DNA of 15,560 bases, from NCBI GenBank assembly GCA_004356265.1, contig SMXK01000219.1:1-15560 (forward strand). Direction: 5' to 3'. Positions 1 to 7,722 of this stretch are shown here, piece after piece (position 1 is the stretch's first letter; every line of letters starts with the position of its first letter). The stretch is from Bacteroidota bacterium (GTDB taxonomy: Bacteria; Bacteroidota; Rhodothermia; Rhodothermales; UBA10348). The notes beneath the pieces are model-generated. The model ran no database searches. It was not told the DNA's origin and saw only the letters and a list, made by a program, of their open reading frames with translations. A program made the position numbers and the translations under genes.

Positions 1-1
1 C

Positions 2-178
2 AACAGCGCTCTTCGAATTGAGATTCTTGAACTTCTAACACAAAGCGAAGTAACCCGGCAGGAAATGGCCCGACTCCTTGAACGCGCGACAACGGACGAA
101 AATAGCTATATCAGAAATCGGGCCAGGGTGGCACTTGACGAGATGGACCGTTCTGTTCCTTTGGAGGAGTTACAATAG
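2..178 (+). CDS. C-terminal end of a HEAT-repeat protein (5' partial)
   Basis: An open frame enters from the left edge and ends at TAG 176-178, giving 58 residues. They are rich in Leu, Glu and Arg with amphipathic helix spacing. A segment reading TDENSYIRNRARVALDEM (about residues 31-48) looks like a HEAT or armadillo repeat: an acidic loop, then a helix with x-V/I-R-x-x-A-x-x-A-L. In related genomes, proteins with an N-terminal zinc-finger anti-sigma domain and C-terminal HEAT repeats often precede DUF4097 genes, so this may be the tail of an anti-sigma-type regulator. That reading comes from context, because the N-terminus is outside the window. The stop codon abuts the next ATG, so the two genes are almost certainly cotranscribed and translationally coupled. 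Confidence 0.6.
   Translation, partial: NSALRIEILELLTQSEVTRQEMARLLERATTDENSYIRNRARVALDEMDRSVPLEELQ
163..169 (+). promoter_or_regulatory. Strong Shine-Dalgarno inside the end of the upstream gene
   Basis: GGAGGAG lies within the last codons of the upstream gene and ends 9 nt before the ATG at 179. It fixes that start and suggests efficient re-initiation across the TAG-ATG junction. Most other genes in the window lack such a clear site. Confidence 0.7.
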
Positions 179-1456
179 ATGTTATCCGGGAATCATAAAT
201 CATCGTTGGCAGGAGGGACTACTTTTCTGTTGCTCTTGGTAACAGGGCTTTTGGGATTCGCAACGTCCAGGGTGGCGATGGGCCAGGCAGTTTCGAAAAA
301 AAATGACGGTTTCGTGGTTCAGTTCGATGAAACTGTTCAATTGAGAGCTTCGGTAGGGAAGGTTTTGATATCGGCGTTTCCCGGTGATGTAGATATCGTT
401 CGGTCCAACAATGAAAGAATCAGATACGTTGAGTCTATTACTGTAAAGGAGGATGGGGAGGAGGATGCGCGTGCAGAAGCTGCGAACATATCTGTTATTG
501 TATATCAAACTCGAGGGGAAATCGAATTTCAGAGCCGGGGCGATATCGGGGAAAATCGGCGGATAAAATTGTGGATTCCGGTGGATCTCGAATTGGAAAT
601 CTCGAACTCATACGGCGATGTTACTGTTGAAGGAGGTAATGCTCCGGTAGAGATCGCGACCGGAACGGGTGACATAATTATTTCTGATCTCGAAGGTTAT
701 CTGGATATCTGGACGGGTATGGGTGATGTAGATGTGCGCAATGTGAGCGGCCCGTTAACCATTGAAAGCGGCGCCGGAGATGTGGAAGCTGTTCACATCG
801 GCGCGGAAATTCACATTCTCACCGGTGCCGGCGATATTGAAATCTCAAATATTGAGGGGGACGTTACGGCAACCACCGGGGGAGGCGATATCGAGGGTGA
901 TCGCATTAACGGGGACGTGGATTCATTCACGGGTGGGGGCAACATAGAATTTGTTTACGTGAAGGGGGATCTCGACCTGAATACGTCGGGGGGTACGATA
1001 GAATTTGAATACATTGTCGGACACGTCCGCGCTACAACGTCGGGCGGTGATATAGATGTTCGGCAACTTCGGGGCAGCTTAACGGCAGAAACAATGGCTG
1101 GCGATGTGTACGTATATGACATGTCTGGAGACGTGAAGGTAGTCTCCAAAGTAGGCGATGTGTTTGTTCGTATAAATCCTGACAGAAATGTTGAATTGGA
1201 ATTTATCGATATCAGGGCAGAAAACGGGGATATTGATCTGCGAATCCCGTCCGATCTGAAAGCCGATTTACGGATTGACCTCGGGTACTACGGTGAATTG
1301 GAGACGGATAAGTTTGGAGGCCATCTCGAATGGTCAGAACCGCGCCGGGATTCTGCGGGTGCCAGGATTCGGCGGGCAGTGGGTACGTTGAACAAAGGCG
1401 GTATCCGGATCGAATTATCGACGGGTACCGGTGACATAAGTATAAAGGACCGGTAG
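179..1456 (+). CDS. Secreted DUF4097-like beta-solenoid protein (10 coils)
   Basis: The protein has 425 residues. The N-terminus looks like a signal peptide: lysine at residue 7, a hydrophobic core at about residues 15-29, and probable cleavage near residues 35-37. A beta-rich region follows (about 50-146). Residues 147-326 form ten consecutive repeats of exactly 18 residues, each starting D/N-I/V and ending in a Gly-rich turn such as TGAG or TGGG. The last part is less regular but ends in another coil-like GTGDISI motif. This matches the DUF4097/putative adhesin families, which are predicted right-handed beta-solenoids. Their biochemical function is not established. It is probably periplasmic or cell-surface. 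No catalytic motif or C-terminal sorting signal was seen. The start is fixed by the Shine-Dalgarno at 163-169 and by abutment with the upstream stop. A paralogue follows immediately downstream. Confidence 0.8.
   Translation: MLSGNHKSSLAGGTTFLLLLVTGLLGFATSRVAMGQAVSKKNDGFVVQFDETVQLRASVGKVLISAFPGDVDIVRSNNERIRYVESITVKEDGEEDARAEAANISVIVYQTRGEIEFQSRGDIGENRRIKLWIPVDLELEISNSYGDVTVEGGNAPVEIATGTGDIIISDLEGYLDIWTGMGDVDVRNVSGPLTIESGAGDVEAVHIGAEIHILTGAGDIEISNIEGDVTATTGGGDIEGDRINGDVDSFTGGGNIEFVYVKGDLDLNTSGGTIEFEYIVGHVRATTSGGDIDVRQLRGSLTAETMAGDVYVYDMSGDVKVVSKVGDVFVRINPDRNVELEFIDIRAENGDIDLRIPSDLKADLRIDLGYYGELETDKFGGHLEWSEPRRDSAGARIRRAVGTLNKGGIRIELSTGTGDISIKDR
617..1156 (+). repeat. Ten 54-bp (18-residue) coding repeats
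   Basis: Residues 147-326 of the first DUF4097-like protein align in ten gap-free 18-residue units: 147-164, 165-182 and so on to 309-326. The pattern is roughly D-[IV]-x-[IV]-x-x-[IVL]-x-G-x-[IVL]-x-[IVA]-x-[TS]-G-x-G. Examples are DIEISNIEGDVTATTGGG and DIEGDRINGDVDSFTGGG. The DNA units have diverged well beyond simple tandem identity, so the repeat is old and kept at protein level. Confidence 0.8.
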
Positions 1457-1549
1457 GGATAGCGGACATTTATTTGTCGTGCAACACTGATGTGCGTGGT
1501 CTCGTATCCCCGCCATAATACTCCTGTTGGATCTCACTGCGTTTGTTGT

Positions 1550-2446
1550 ATGAAACGGTCACTACTTTTTTTCGTCGCGATTGTGATGATGTCGACAATA
1601 TCTCACGCGGCTCAAAGCAGCAGTGATGATACCATAAAAAGAACTTTCAAAGTTCGAAGTGGCGGGACACTTTTGATTGATATCGACAGGGGTTCAATTG
1701 AGGTCAGAACAATTGCCGGAAACGAAGTCCACGTCGAATTAGAACGTCGGATCCGGGACGTAGAAGAGGACGATATTAAAACGTTTTTGAATCGTCATGA
1801 AGTAGTTATCAGGCAGGATGGGAACAACATTATTGTAGATTCCAAGTTTGACGACGAATATGTTTCTTCGTGGAGCAGGGGGCGTCGACACAAAGATGAC
1901 CGATTTGAACTTGCAGTTATCGTACTGGTACCGCAGATATTTAACTTGGATATATTATCCGGGGCGGGAAACGTCGAGATAGAAGATCTGAACGGATCTA
2001 TTATGGGCCGCATAGGCATGGGAAACATTGAAATTGGCGATATTATAGGATCTATCGATATCGGGACGGGAGCGGGATTTATAGAGATTAATTCGGTAGA
2101 TGGTTCGGTCGAAGTTATCTCCGGAGCTGGGAACATCGAAATCGCTGACGTCGGAGGAAGAGTCATTGCCCGAACACGAGCGGGCGATATCAAGGTGACT
2201 ATCACGAAGCAACCCCGCGGTGACTCGCAGTTGAGTTCAGGCTATGGAGCGGTTACGGTGTACATGGAAGAGGGAATTGCGGTTGATGTAGAAGCCCGGA
2301 CGAGTCTGGGATCTGCGGAATCTGCATTTGGTCATAAAATAATTGGAAAATGGATGTCCAAGTCTTTCGAGGGCCGCGTTAATGGGGGAGGGCCGGCGTT
2401 AGTTTTATATTCCGGCGTCGGAACTGTATCGTTAAAAAGAAACTGA
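1550..2446 (+). CDS. Second secreted DUF4097-like solenoid protein (4 coils)
   Basis: The protein has 298 residues from the ATG at 1550. The frame opens at an ATG at 1490, but the 20 extra residues contain three cysteines and no signal. From 1550 the N-terminus is a textbook signal peptide: MKR, a hydrophobic core, then SHA-AQ, with cleavage at about residue 20. Neither start has a good Shine-Dalgarno, so the choice rests on the signal peptide. After a beta-rich domain (about 35-130), four exact 18-residue coils occupy residues 141-212, with the same Gly-x-Gly-[DN]-[IV]-E-I grammar as the upstream protein. A non-repetitive C-terminal part follows. It is the shorter paralogue of the preceding gene, probably in the same transcript and exported to the same compartment. 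The molecular function is unknown. Confidence 0.75.
   Translation: MKRSLLFFVAIVMMSTISHAAQSSSDDTIKRTFKVRSGGTLLIDIDRGSIEVRTIAGNEVHVELERRIRDVEEDDIKTFLNRHEVVIRQDGNNIIVDSKFDDEYVSSWSRGRRHKDDRFELAVIVLVPQIFNLDILSGAGNVEIEDLNGSIMGRIGMGNIEIGDIIGSIDIGTGAGFIEINSVDGSVEVISGAGNIEIADVGGRVIARTRAGDIKVTITKQPRGDSQLSSGYGAVTVYMEEGIAVDVEARTSLGSAESAFGHKIIGKWMSKSFEGRVNGGGPALVLYSGVGTVSLKRN
1970..2185 (+). repeat. Four 54-bp (18-residue) coding repeats
   Basis: Residues 141-212 of the second DUF4097-like protein form four gap-free 18-residue coils. Examples are NIEIGDIIGSIDIGTGAG and FIEINSVDGSVEVISGAG. The spacing and consensus equal those of the ten-coil paralogue upstream. Confidence 0.75.
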
Positions 2447-2517
2447 TAAGTAAGAACCTAAGAGAGTCATGAGCCCGCGTCGCGACATTGTCTGGGCTAT
2501 TTGATGGGAGGGAATTC

Positions 2518-2548
2518 GGGCGGCACATCTTCGATGTGCCGCCCTTTT
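2518..2548 (+). terminator. Intrinsic terminator after the DUF4097 pair
   Basis: There is a perfect 12-bp GC-rich stem: GGGCGGCACATC (2518-2529) pairs with GATGTGCCGCCC (2533-2544). The loop is 3 nt (TTC), and TTTT follows at 2545-2548 before ATTTG. It lies about 70 nt after the upstream stop and 112 nt before the TetR start, so it separates the two transcription units. The T-tract is only on the + strand side, so it should act on rightward transcription. Confidence 0.9.
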
Positions 2549-2623
2549 ATTTGTCAATATCAGATCGAAACGGGCGTAACCATAAAAGTCAGGAAACAGC
2601 CTGGAGGATTGGTACGTTACAAG

Positions 2624-2636
2624 TTAACAGTGTTAA
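2624..2636 (+). promoter_or_regulatory. Candidate operator for the TetR-type regulator
   Basis: TTAACA-g-TGTTAA is a perfect 6-bp inverted repeat around one central base, 24 nt before the regulator's ATG. A second, weaker inverted repeat (TCGAT 2643-2647, ATCGA 2654-2658) lies between it and the start codon. Position and symmetry suit an autoregulatory TetR operator controlling the whole fad operon. Promoter boxes are not clear: TTGGTA at 2609-2614 could be a poor -35, but no convincing -10 follows at normal spacing. The rest of 2549-2660 shows nothing else I can name. Confidence 0.4.
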
Positions 2637-2660
2637 GTAATCTCGATCACAAAATCGATT

Positions 2661-3311
2661 ATGGCGATTGAAAGTACAGGTACAGGGGTACAGTCGGGAC
2701 TGGAGCTGCGGCGCCTGATCTTGCAATCGTCACGCCAGTTGTTGCTCCGCGATGGGTACAGCAGTCTTTCCATGAGAAAGATTGCCCGGGCGATGGGTTA
2801 CAGCGCTACAACGATATATCTGCATTTTCGCAGCAAAGATCAGCTGGTGCACGCACTTATCTCCGACGGTATGGAGTTATTGGAATCAAAATTACGCCCC
2901 GTCCTGAGTGATCGATCACGTTCGCCTCTCGAATCAATCAGGCAGGTTTGTATGGAGTACGCTTCCTTCGGAATGGGAAACCCTGGTTATTACGAAATAA
3001 TGTATGTACTCCATCCCGAAAACCTGTCAGTGTATCCGGAATCCAGGTACCGGGAGGCGAGATCCATGATCATGGATTTGTCTCTGCTGTTTAAAAGAGG
3101 CATGCAATACGGAGACGTGAAGCGCGCAGATCCGATACTTTCGGCGAATGTATTGTGGTCACAGATTCACGGCGTTATTTCCCTCTATCATGCCCACAGA
3201 TTTGATCGACAACTTAATCAGGATGATTTGGTTGAGCACGCTATCAATGCGGCCGTATACGCGTGTGCGTCGGAAAACTTTGATGTCAAGAGGAGGCGTC
3301 TCGAAGCATGA
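2661..3311 (+). CDS. TetR/AcrR-family transcriptional regulator of the fad operon
   Basis: The protein has 216 residues, a normal length for TetR regulators. The N-terminal DNA-binding domain is clear. One helix covers about residues 15-32. The helix-turn-helix at about 38-56 contains MRKIARAMGYSATTIYLHF, followed by the usual SKDQLVHAL. The C-terminal ligand domain has a W-x-x-x-HG segment (LWSQIHGVISLY, about residue 163 on), as in the WHG-type TetR C-terminal domain. TetR regulators of fatty-acid degradation are commonly released from DNA by long-chain acyl-CoA, so an acyl-CoA ligand is likely here by context. The start lacks a Shine-Dalgarno, but the N-terminus has family-typical length. 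Its TGA overlaps the fadD ATG (ATGA, 4 nt). Being first in the operon suggests autoregulation. Confidence 0.85.
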   Translation: MAIESTGTGVQSGLELRRLILQSSRQLLLRDGYSSLSMRKIARAMGYSATTIYLHFRSKDQLVHALISDGMELLESKLRPVLSDRSRSPLESIRQVCMEYASFGMGNPGYYEIMYVLHPENLSVYPESRYREARSMIMDLSLLFKRGMQYGDVKRADPILSANVLWSQIHGVISLYHAHRFDRQLNQDDLVEHAINAAVYACASENFDVKRRRLEA

Positions 3312-5278
3312 CGATCAGAGATCAAAATATCGCCAAGTCGGTAGCGCCGTCGACACATCTGGGTCAGACTCTTCCGTCATTGTTATACCATGCCGCTGCT
3401 GAGTATCGAAATCCGACCGCGTTTTCCCGGTGGACGGAAGACGGGTGGCTGAGTTATTCGATTTCTGAATTCAGAGTTGCTGCTGAAGAAACCGCCCTTG
3501 GTTTGAGGGCCTGTGGCTTGCAGCCAGGTGACCGGGTCGCGCTTTATATGGAGAGTGATGTCGACTTCTGTCTGGTGGATATGGGTTGCTTGATGGCCGG
3601 ATTAATCGACGTCCCGATCTATCTGACTCATGCTCCCGAAACCATCTCTTATGTTCTTAAACACGCAGACGCACACGCTGTAATTGTATCGGACAGAATA
3701 AAATTGCGAGACATCGAGAATGTTTTAAATACTTGTGATTCAGTTCACACTGTTATTCTGATTGAGAATGATCCGACCCAGGGTACTATTGAATTAAGCG
3801 ACAGGGTGAGCGTACGCAGTTTGCGCGAGATTCGAAGTATCGGTCGAAATAAAAACCAGTCTGATCCGCTCGCCGTACGCGAAATGTCGGACCAGTTGGC
3901 ACCGAACGATCTCGCAACCATCATATACACGAGCGGGACGACCGGCCGGCCGAAAGGAGTCATGTTAACGCACGAAAACATCACGTTTAATGCTTTATCC
4001 TGCGCCGAAGGGTTGACGGGATATGTACCGGGCGCAAAAGGTGAGACTCTTTTGTCGTTTTTACCACTCACGCATGTGTTTGCCCGGACCAACTATTACT
4101 TAGCATTGGCAAGGGGCTCTTCCCTGTATTTCACCTCACCCGAAAATCTGGTTCGGGATATGCAGGACGTCAGGCCAACCATGCTTATCAGTGTTCCTCG
4201 GGTGTTAGAAAAGGTATACGCCGGAATTATCGAGAAAACCAACGCCGCCGATGGTCTGAAAGGGAAAATTGCCAGGTGGGGTTTATCCCGGGCTCAAACG
4301 AGCCATCAATCGAACGCGTCAGGAAGAATCAGCATCAGGGGAGTTATCGCAGACAAGCTTGTTTTCAAAAAATGGAGAAATGCTTTTGGCGGGCGTCTGA
4401 AATTCCTGATCAGTGGAGGTGCGGCTTTAAGTAAAGAAATATCAGATGTATTGGAGGCGGCTGGTCTTCCCGTACTTCAGGGTTACGGACTGACGGAAAC
4501 CAGTCCGGTCATATCGTTCAACAGGCCTGGACTGAATCGATCCGGGACTGTTGGACAAGCAATCTCTGGCATTGAAATCAAAATTGCAGAAGATGGGGAG
4601 ATTTTGACCCGTGGTCCACACGTGATGGCCCGCTATTTCGACGATGAGGAACGAACAAATGCTGTACTGGCGGCAGACGGATGGTTCGCCACCGGAGACA
4701 TTGGAGAGTTGTCCGATGACGGCTATTTAACAATCACCGATAGAAAAAAAGACCTTTTTAAACTGTCTACCGGAAAATACGTTACGCCCCAACCGCTTGA
4801 GAACAAACTATCGGCCTCCCCTCTGATTGAACAGGCGATCGTGGTCGGGTATCAGCAAAAGTTTGCGGCGGCACTTCTCTTCCCGGAACGAATCGCGCTT
4901 GAAAAACTGGCGCACCGTATGGGCTTCGAGGCAACGGGCTCTGAGGCAACGGGCTCTGAGACGAAGGGCTTTAAGGCAACGGGCTCTGAGACGAAGGGCG
5001 CCAAACCAACCGACTCTGAGAACAGGAATATGGACGATTTTCTGAATACTCCCGAGGTGATCGCGATATACAAAAAGCTCGTTGAACAGGCGAACTCCGG
5101 CATGCCTCACTGGACGACAATCAAGAGATTTATACTTATCCCCGATGAGGTGAGCGTTGAGAACGGTCTGTTAACACCAACACTGAAGATCAAGCGATCC
5201 GCCGTTCGCGAAAAATATAACGATGTTATTTCTGGGATGTATCGTGATGATCACGATGCCATATCAGTAGGATCATGA
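3308..5278 (+). CDS. fadD: Long-chain acyl-CoA synthetase (AMP-forming)
   Basis: The protein has 656 residues. It activates fatty acids to acyl-CoA with ATP and CoA, the entry step of beta-oxidation. Adenylate-forming (ANL) motifs are all present: the P-loop YTSGTTGRPKG (207-217), GYGLTE (392-397), the GWFATGD motif with ribose-binding Asp464, and the hinge-type TDRKKDLFKLSTGK (477-490). A C-terminal TPTLKIKR holds the lysine-containing end typical of the long-chain AMP-binding/FACL group. The start follows AGGAGG at 3291-3296 and overlaps the TetR stop by 4 nt; the end overlaps the next gene by 4 nt. One oddity is a low-complexity insert of seven 5-residue units (about residues 539-573) in the C-terminal domain, which adds to the length relative to ordinary relatives of about 600 residues. 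Substrate chain length is inferred from family and neighbours. Confidence 0.92.
   Translation: MTIRDQNIAKSVAPSTHLGQTLPSLLYHAAAEYRNPTAFSRWTEDGWLSYSISEFRVAAEETALGLRACGLQPGDRVALYMESDVDFCLVDMGCLMAGLIDVPIYLTHAPETISYVLKHADAHAVIVSDRIKLRDIENVLNTCDSVHTVILIENDPTQGTIELSDRVSVRSLREIRSIGRNKNQSDPLAVREMSDQLAPNDLATIIYTSGTTGRPKGVMLTHENITFNALSCAEGLTGYVPGAKGETLLSFLPLTHVFARTNYYLALARGSSLYFTSPENLVRDMQDVRPTMLISVPRVLEKVYAGIIEKTNAADGLKGKIARWGLSRAQTSHQSNASGRISIRGVIADKLVFKKWRNAFGGRLKFLISGGAALSKEISDVLEAAGLPVLQGYGLTETSPVISFNRPGLNRSGTVGQAISGIEIKIAEDGEILTRGPHVMARYFDDEERTNAVLAADGWFATGDIGELSDDGYLTITDRKKDLFKLSTGKYVTPQPLENKLSASPLIEQAIVVGYQQKFAAALLFPERIALEKLAHRMGFEATGSEATGSETKGFKATGSETKGAKPTDSENRNMDDFLNTPEVIAIYKKLVEQANSGMPHWTTIKRFILIPDEVSVENGLLTPTLKIKRSAVREKYNDVISGMYRDDHDAISVGS
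4921..5025 (+). repeat. 15-bp minisatellite within fadD (7 units)
   Basis: There are seven consecutive 15-bp units with boundaries at 4921, 4936, 4951, 4966, 4981, 4996 and 5011. Core forms are GGGCTCTGAGGCAAC (unit 2) and GGGCTCTGAGACGAA (units 3 and 5, identical). Units 1 and 4 are close variants; units 6 and 7 have decayed. They encode GFEAT-GSEAT-GSETK-GFKAT-GSETK-GAKPT-DSENR. The 15-bp length keeps the frame whatever the copy number. Units 2-3 and 4-5 also resemble a 30-bp higher-order repeat. Confidence 0.95.
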
Positions 5279-7722
5279 TTGCTGAGGAAAACAAATTGAT
5301 GAGTCAGAAAACCTTTGTTCCGTTTACAAAAATAGCGGTTCTTGGTGCCGGCACGATGGGCAGCCAGATCGCTGCACATCTCGCAAATGCAGGAGCCCGC
5401 GTTCTATTATTGGATATTCCGGCGTCTGCGAAGGATGAAGCTGACAAGACTCAGAAGATCAGCAAAAACAGCATTGTTGATGGCGCCTTCAAACGGATGA
5501 AGTCGTTAAAACCTGATCCACTATTTACGTCCTCAACGGCCTCGCGCATTCAGACTGGAAATTTCGACGACGACCTGAGCGAACTTGCAAATATGGATTG
5601 GGTAATTGAGGTAGTCGTAGAACGATTAGACATCAAGCAATCGCTGCTCAGTCGGGTAGAAAGGGTTATTGGGTCAGATACAATTGTTTCCACAAACACG
5701 AGCGGTATTCCGATCGCAGCAATTGCCTCGGGATTGAGCGAAGATTTGAAACGACGATTTCTGGGGACACATTTTTTCAATCCGCCGAGATACTTACCCC
5801 TGATGGAGGTTATTCCGACTCAGGATACAGATCCTGATGTCCTCGAAAGGATTTCCGCATTTGCACGCGTGTTTCTCGGAAAGGGAGTAGTTGAGGCTAA
5901 AGACGTCCCCTATTTTATCGGAAATCGAATCGGGATATTTGCGTTGCTGGTCAGCATTGAGGAAGGAAAACGATTGGGTTTGACGATTGCTGAAGTAGAC
6001 ACCCTTACTGGACCCATAGTGGGCCGGCCCCGGTCCGGAACGTATCGCACCGCCGACGTCGTCGGGCTCGACGTGATGAAATCCGTTATTGAAAATTTGT
6101 ACGCGGCCATCCCTGATGACGAATCCAGAAAAGTATTCTCCACTCCACCTGAACTTGATTCGCTGATCGAAGCCGGTGCCCTGGGCGCAAAAACACGAGC
6201 AGGATATTATAAAAAGAAAGACGGTGTGATCTGTTCGATTGATCCGACCACGAACGAATACATGCCGCCGAGCGAATCCACACTATCAGAGCTTCCAGAC
6301 ATCTGGTCTACCGGAAAGCTGCGCGACCGGCTACGTGCGTTATATGCATCAAAATCCCGCAGCGGCGACTTCTTCAGGAGTACCCTTCATCGGGTTCTGG
6401 CCTACGCAGCTCGGCGTATTCCAGAAATTACTGAGCATCCTTATCGAATTGATCAGGCTATTCGGTGGGGATTTGCCTGGGAACTTGGTCCGTTCCAGAT
6501 ATGCGATGCAATAGGTTATGATGTGGTCTGTAAAGGAATAGAGGCTTCGGGCGAGTCGATGCCGACGTGGTTTCATGACATGACTCGCGCCGGTCACGAC
6601 GGATTTTACTCGCCTGGGCAGAAGCCACTTGAAGAGGGCTCGGCGGTAAGCCCACCCGATGTTTATAGTCCACGGGATGTTTCTTACACTCTTATCAGAA
6701 AACAAGAAGACGAACTCGGCCTGGCGTCGTACACCCCGGGAAAGGCTGAGAAATGGCTGAACGAAAACGCACAATTCCGCGTAAGCGGTGACGGCGTCGC
6801 GGTTTTAGAATTTCGATCCAAGGCCAACACAATGGGTGCCGGAGTCCTGGCTGCCATTCAGGAGGCGATTTCACTTGTTGAAGGAGACAGCGATCTCCGA
6901 GGGCTCATCATTGCCAATGAAGGGAATAATTTTTCAGTCGGAGCTAATCTGGCCGAATTGGCAACGACGCTGGAGGCGGGGCAGTTCGACGCGGTTTCGG
7001 ACGCCGTGAAGACTTTTCAAGATACAGTTCAATCTGTTCGGTATGCCCGGAAGCCCGTAGTCGTGGCGGTTCATCAGCGGGTCCTTGGTGGAGCGACTGA
7101 GCTGGTAATGAGTTGTCCGAATCCAGTGGCTGCCAGCGAAAGTTATCTTGGTCTGGTAGAACTCGGGGTTGGGCTGATACCCGCAGGCTCCGGCACAATG
7201 CGGCTGGCAAAATACGCTGCTGATCGTGCTCCCAATTTATTCCCCTCGGAAATACAGGCTGTCTTAGCCCCACTTTTTGAACAGGTCGCAATGGCAAAAG
7301 TGTCATCCAGTGCTCGAAATGCGCAAGAAATGCTATATCTATCGAATCATGCTCCCATCTCAATGCGTGCCGATCGTCGGATTTACGTTGCGCATCAGGA
7401 GGTGCTCCGGCTATCGTCTCATGGCTATTATCCACCCGTTGCCGGTGGCGATTTCATGGTGGGAGGTAAGGATACCGGGGCTGCTTTGAATATGATGGCG
7501 TACCAGTACCTGCAGGGCGGCTTCATGAGTGAGTATGATTACGAACTCGCGTGCGCCGTTTCTTATGTCATCAGCGGCGGATCGTTAAATGGCCCGCAGA
7601 AAGTGACAGAGCAATACATCCTGGATCTCGAACGAGAAACATTTATGCGCCTCGTCGGACAGAAGAAAACGCAGGACAGAATAACACATTTGCTTCAGTA
7701 CAATAAACCTCTCAGAAATTGA
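5275..7722 (+). CDS. fadN: Fused 3-hydroxyacyl-CoA dehydrogenase / enoyl-CoA hydratase
   Basis: The protein has 815 residues and performs hydration and NAD-dependent oxidation in beta-oxidation. The dehydrogenase is N-terminal: dinucleotide-binding LGAGTMGSQIAAHL near residue 24, then probable catalytic Ser143, His166 (in THFFNP) and Asn217 (in GNR), matching Ser137/His158/Asn208 of human HADH. The crotonase domain is C-terminal, at about residues 500-700. It has the oxyanion segment NFSVGANL and two glutamates, Glu609 (GGATEL) and Glu629 (GLVEL), spaced 20 apart like Glu144/Glu164 of rat enoyl-CoA hydratase. Dehydrogenase-then-hydratase is the order of Bacillus subtilis FadN and the reverse of E. 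coli FadB/FadJ. The start overlaps fadD by 4 nt. An alternative ATG at 5299 would remove eight residues and cannot be excluded. The next gene follows with a TGATG overlap. Confidence 0.9.
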   Translation: MIAEENKLMSQKTFVPFTKIAVLGAGTMGSQIAAHLANAGARVLLLDIPASAKDEADKTQKISKNSIVDGAFKRMKSLKPDPLFTSSTASRIQTGNFDDDLSELANMDWVIEVVVERLDIKQSLLSRVERVIGSDTIVSTNTSGIPIAAIASGLSEDLKRRFLGTHFFNPPRYLPLMEVIPTQDTDPDVLERISAFARVFLGKGVVEAKDVPYFIGNRIGIFALLVSIEEGKRLGLTIAEVDTLTGPIVGRPRSGTYRTADVVGLDVMKSVIENLYAAIPDDESRKVFSTPPELDSLIEAGALGAKTRAGYYKKKDGVICSIDPTTNEYMPPSESTLSELPDIWSTGKLRDRLRALYASKSRSGDFFRSTLHRVLAYAARRIPEITEHPYRIDQAIRWGFAWELGPFQICDAIGYDVVCKGIEASGESMPTWFHDMTRAGHDGFYSPGQKPLEEGSAVSPPDVYSPRDVSYTLIRKQEDELGLASYTPGKAEKWLNENAQFRVSGDGVAVLEFRSKANTMGAGVLAAIQEAISLVEGDSDLRGLIIANEGNNFSVGANLAELATTLEAGQFDAVSDAVKTFQDTVQSVRYARKPVVVAVHQRVLGGATELVMSCPNPVAASESYLGLVELGVGLIPAGSGTMRLAKYAADRAPNLFPSEIQAVLAPLFEQVAMAKVSSSARNAQEMLYLSNHAPISMRADRRIYVAHQEVLRLSSHGYYPPVAGGDFMVGGKDTGAALNMMAYQYLQGGFMSEYDYELACAVSYVISGGSLNGPQKVTEQYILDLERETFMRLVGQKKTQDRITHLLQYNKPLRN

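Noticed and set aside
2472..2498. AGCCC...GGGCT inverted repeat and the palindrome GTCGCGAC after the second solenoid gene.
   Set aside because: Short arms with a 17-nt loop; the clear terminator lies just downstream.
2469..2504. Tiny 11-codon frame starting at ATG 2469.
   Set aside because: Too short, no ribosome site, and situated in the transcript tail before the terminator.
4827..5045. Arg-rich open frame on the + strand (RQRALRQRALRRRAL...) that looks like a repeat protein.
   Set aside because: It is the fadD minisatellite read in another frame; fadD has intact family motifs on both sides, and this frame has no ribosome site.
6349..6774. 141-residue open frame on the - strand.
   Set aside because: Antisense to the fused dehydrogenase/hydratase gene; composition looks random and no motif is present.
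6944..7435. 163-residue open frame on the - strand.
   Set aside because: It lies wholly antisense to the crotonase domain of the fused enzyme, whose catalytic glutamates are intact; the translation has no recognisable domain.
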